In this document: piece by piece, positions 13,332 through 13,620 of the stretch
Numbering within the stretch: the stretch's first letter is position 1
How the letters are laid out: each line of letters begins with the position of its first letter
Source of the DNA: CAUPWF01 sp964367685
Lineage (GTDB): Bacteria; Bacillota; Clostridia; Lachnospirales; Lachnospiraceae
Reading direction: 5' to 3'
Length of the DNA stretch: 13,620 nt
Assembly: GCA_964367685.1 (NCBI GenBank)
Contig: CAYIYM010000045.1
Span: forward strand, 1-13,620
Program-made: the position numbers and the translations under genes
The notes under the pieces: model-generated
What the model was told of the DNA's origin: nothing
The model's input: the letters and a program-made list of their open reading frames with translations, nothing else
Database searches by the model: none

Positions 13332-13620
13332 TCTTTTATAATTCTTCCAGTTACGATAAAAGAAACGATGATTGCGATAATTGCAAGACCAATTAATAAG
13401 GATACCCACCACTGCACATCGGGTTGTTTTACTGCAACATCTTCCTCGGCAGAAGTAACCGAAGTTTTGCTTGTAGATTCTGTAATTTCAAGTGTAAAGT
13501 CATTTGTAATTGACCGCATTTCCCCAGTTTCATCATTATAGCTAATTGTATATGTACCTTGTGTGTTTCCATAATTTCCATTTTCTAGTGTACCTACAAA
13601 AACACTTAAAGTTCCACTCC
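13310..13620 (-). CDS. C-terminal end of a membrane-anchored, beta-rich surface protein (5' end outside the window)
   Basis: The frame is open through the right edge, so about 103 residues at the C-terminus are visible and the start is missing. They begin with a beta-rich, Gly/Thr/Asn-rich stretch (GTLENGNYGNTQGTYTISYN) that resembles the last strands of an immunoglobulin-like CARDB/COG1361-type domain. A Ser/Thr/Glu linker, one hydrophobic helix (WWVSLLIGLAIIAIIVSFIV) and a short basic tail (GRIIKDCYSYIK) follow. This is the architecture of an extracellular domain tethered by a C-terminal membrane helix. An in-frame ATG at 13519 could give a 69-residue protein, but the frame reads as coherent domain sequence upstream of it. 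I cannot name the gene. Such proteins often neighbour ABC transporter genes, which would lie beyond the edge; this is inference. Confidence 0.65.
   Translation of the reverse strand, partial: SGTLSVFVGTLENGNYGNTQGTYTISYNDETGEMRSITNDFTLEITESTSKTSVTSAEEDVAVKQPDVQWWVSLLIGLAIIAIIVSFIVTGRIIKDCYSYIK

Noticed and set aside
13310..13519. Stand-alone 69-residue membrane peptide starting at 13519
   Set aside because: The same frame stays open to the window edge and reads as coherent beta-rich domain sequence, so this is more likely the end of a longer gene.

Overview
The window is AT-rich DNA from a low-GC, Gram-positive anaerobe, most likely a member of the Clostridia (Lachnospiraceae-like). This is inferred from the purine-rich ribosome binding sites, the NfnAB pair, ATP-dependent formate-tetrahydrofolate ligase with FolD, a SpoIIIE/FtsK-type translocase and a CsoR-CopA copper cassette. 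Gene density is high and no intergenic stretch exceeds about 170 bases. I found no rRNA, tRNA, CRISPR array, insertion sequence or phage gene.

Layout from left to right. (1) Positions 50-2923, minus strand: an operon of nfnA, nfnB and rlmH, with a recognisable promoter and a textbook intrinsic terminator. NfnAB is an electron-bifurcating transhydrogenase linking NADH, NADPH and ferredoxin. RlmH modifies 23S rRNA and appears to be co-transcribed by compact packing. (2) Positions 2984-9096, minus strand: a tightly packed series ftsK/spoIIIE - fhs - folD - zinc-ribbon/TPR membrane protein, probably read from an extended -10 promoter before ftsK. Fhs and FolD catalyse consecutive folate one-carbon steps. 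FolD uses NADP(H), which the neighbouring Nfn complex would help balance. The ftsK gene carries a 100-N assembly gap that hides its Walker A motif and is shorter than the missing sequence must be. (3) Positions 9120-11940, plus strand: a copper cassette csoR-copA, divergent from ftsK, with a promoter and a CsoR-type operator just downstream of the expected transcription start. (4) Positions 11957-11998: a perfect 16-bp hairpin between convergent genes. (5) Positions 12020-13240, minus strand: a diaminopropionate ammonia-lyase. (6) Positions 13310-13620, minus strand: the C-terminal end of a membrane-anchored protein cut by the window edge.

The most interesting observation is at the end of copA. 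The ATPase runs in frame into a complete CopZ-like heavy-metal-binding domain, yet the junction keeps a strong Shine-Dalgarno sequence and an ATG exactly at the start of that domain. One reading frame may therefore give both a CopA-CopZ fusion and a free 63-residue copper chaperone. Apart from this, the window is mostly conserved core metabolism with one uncharacterised zinc-ribbon/TPR/chitobiase-C-like membrane protein. I see no clear evidence for an entirely new system.
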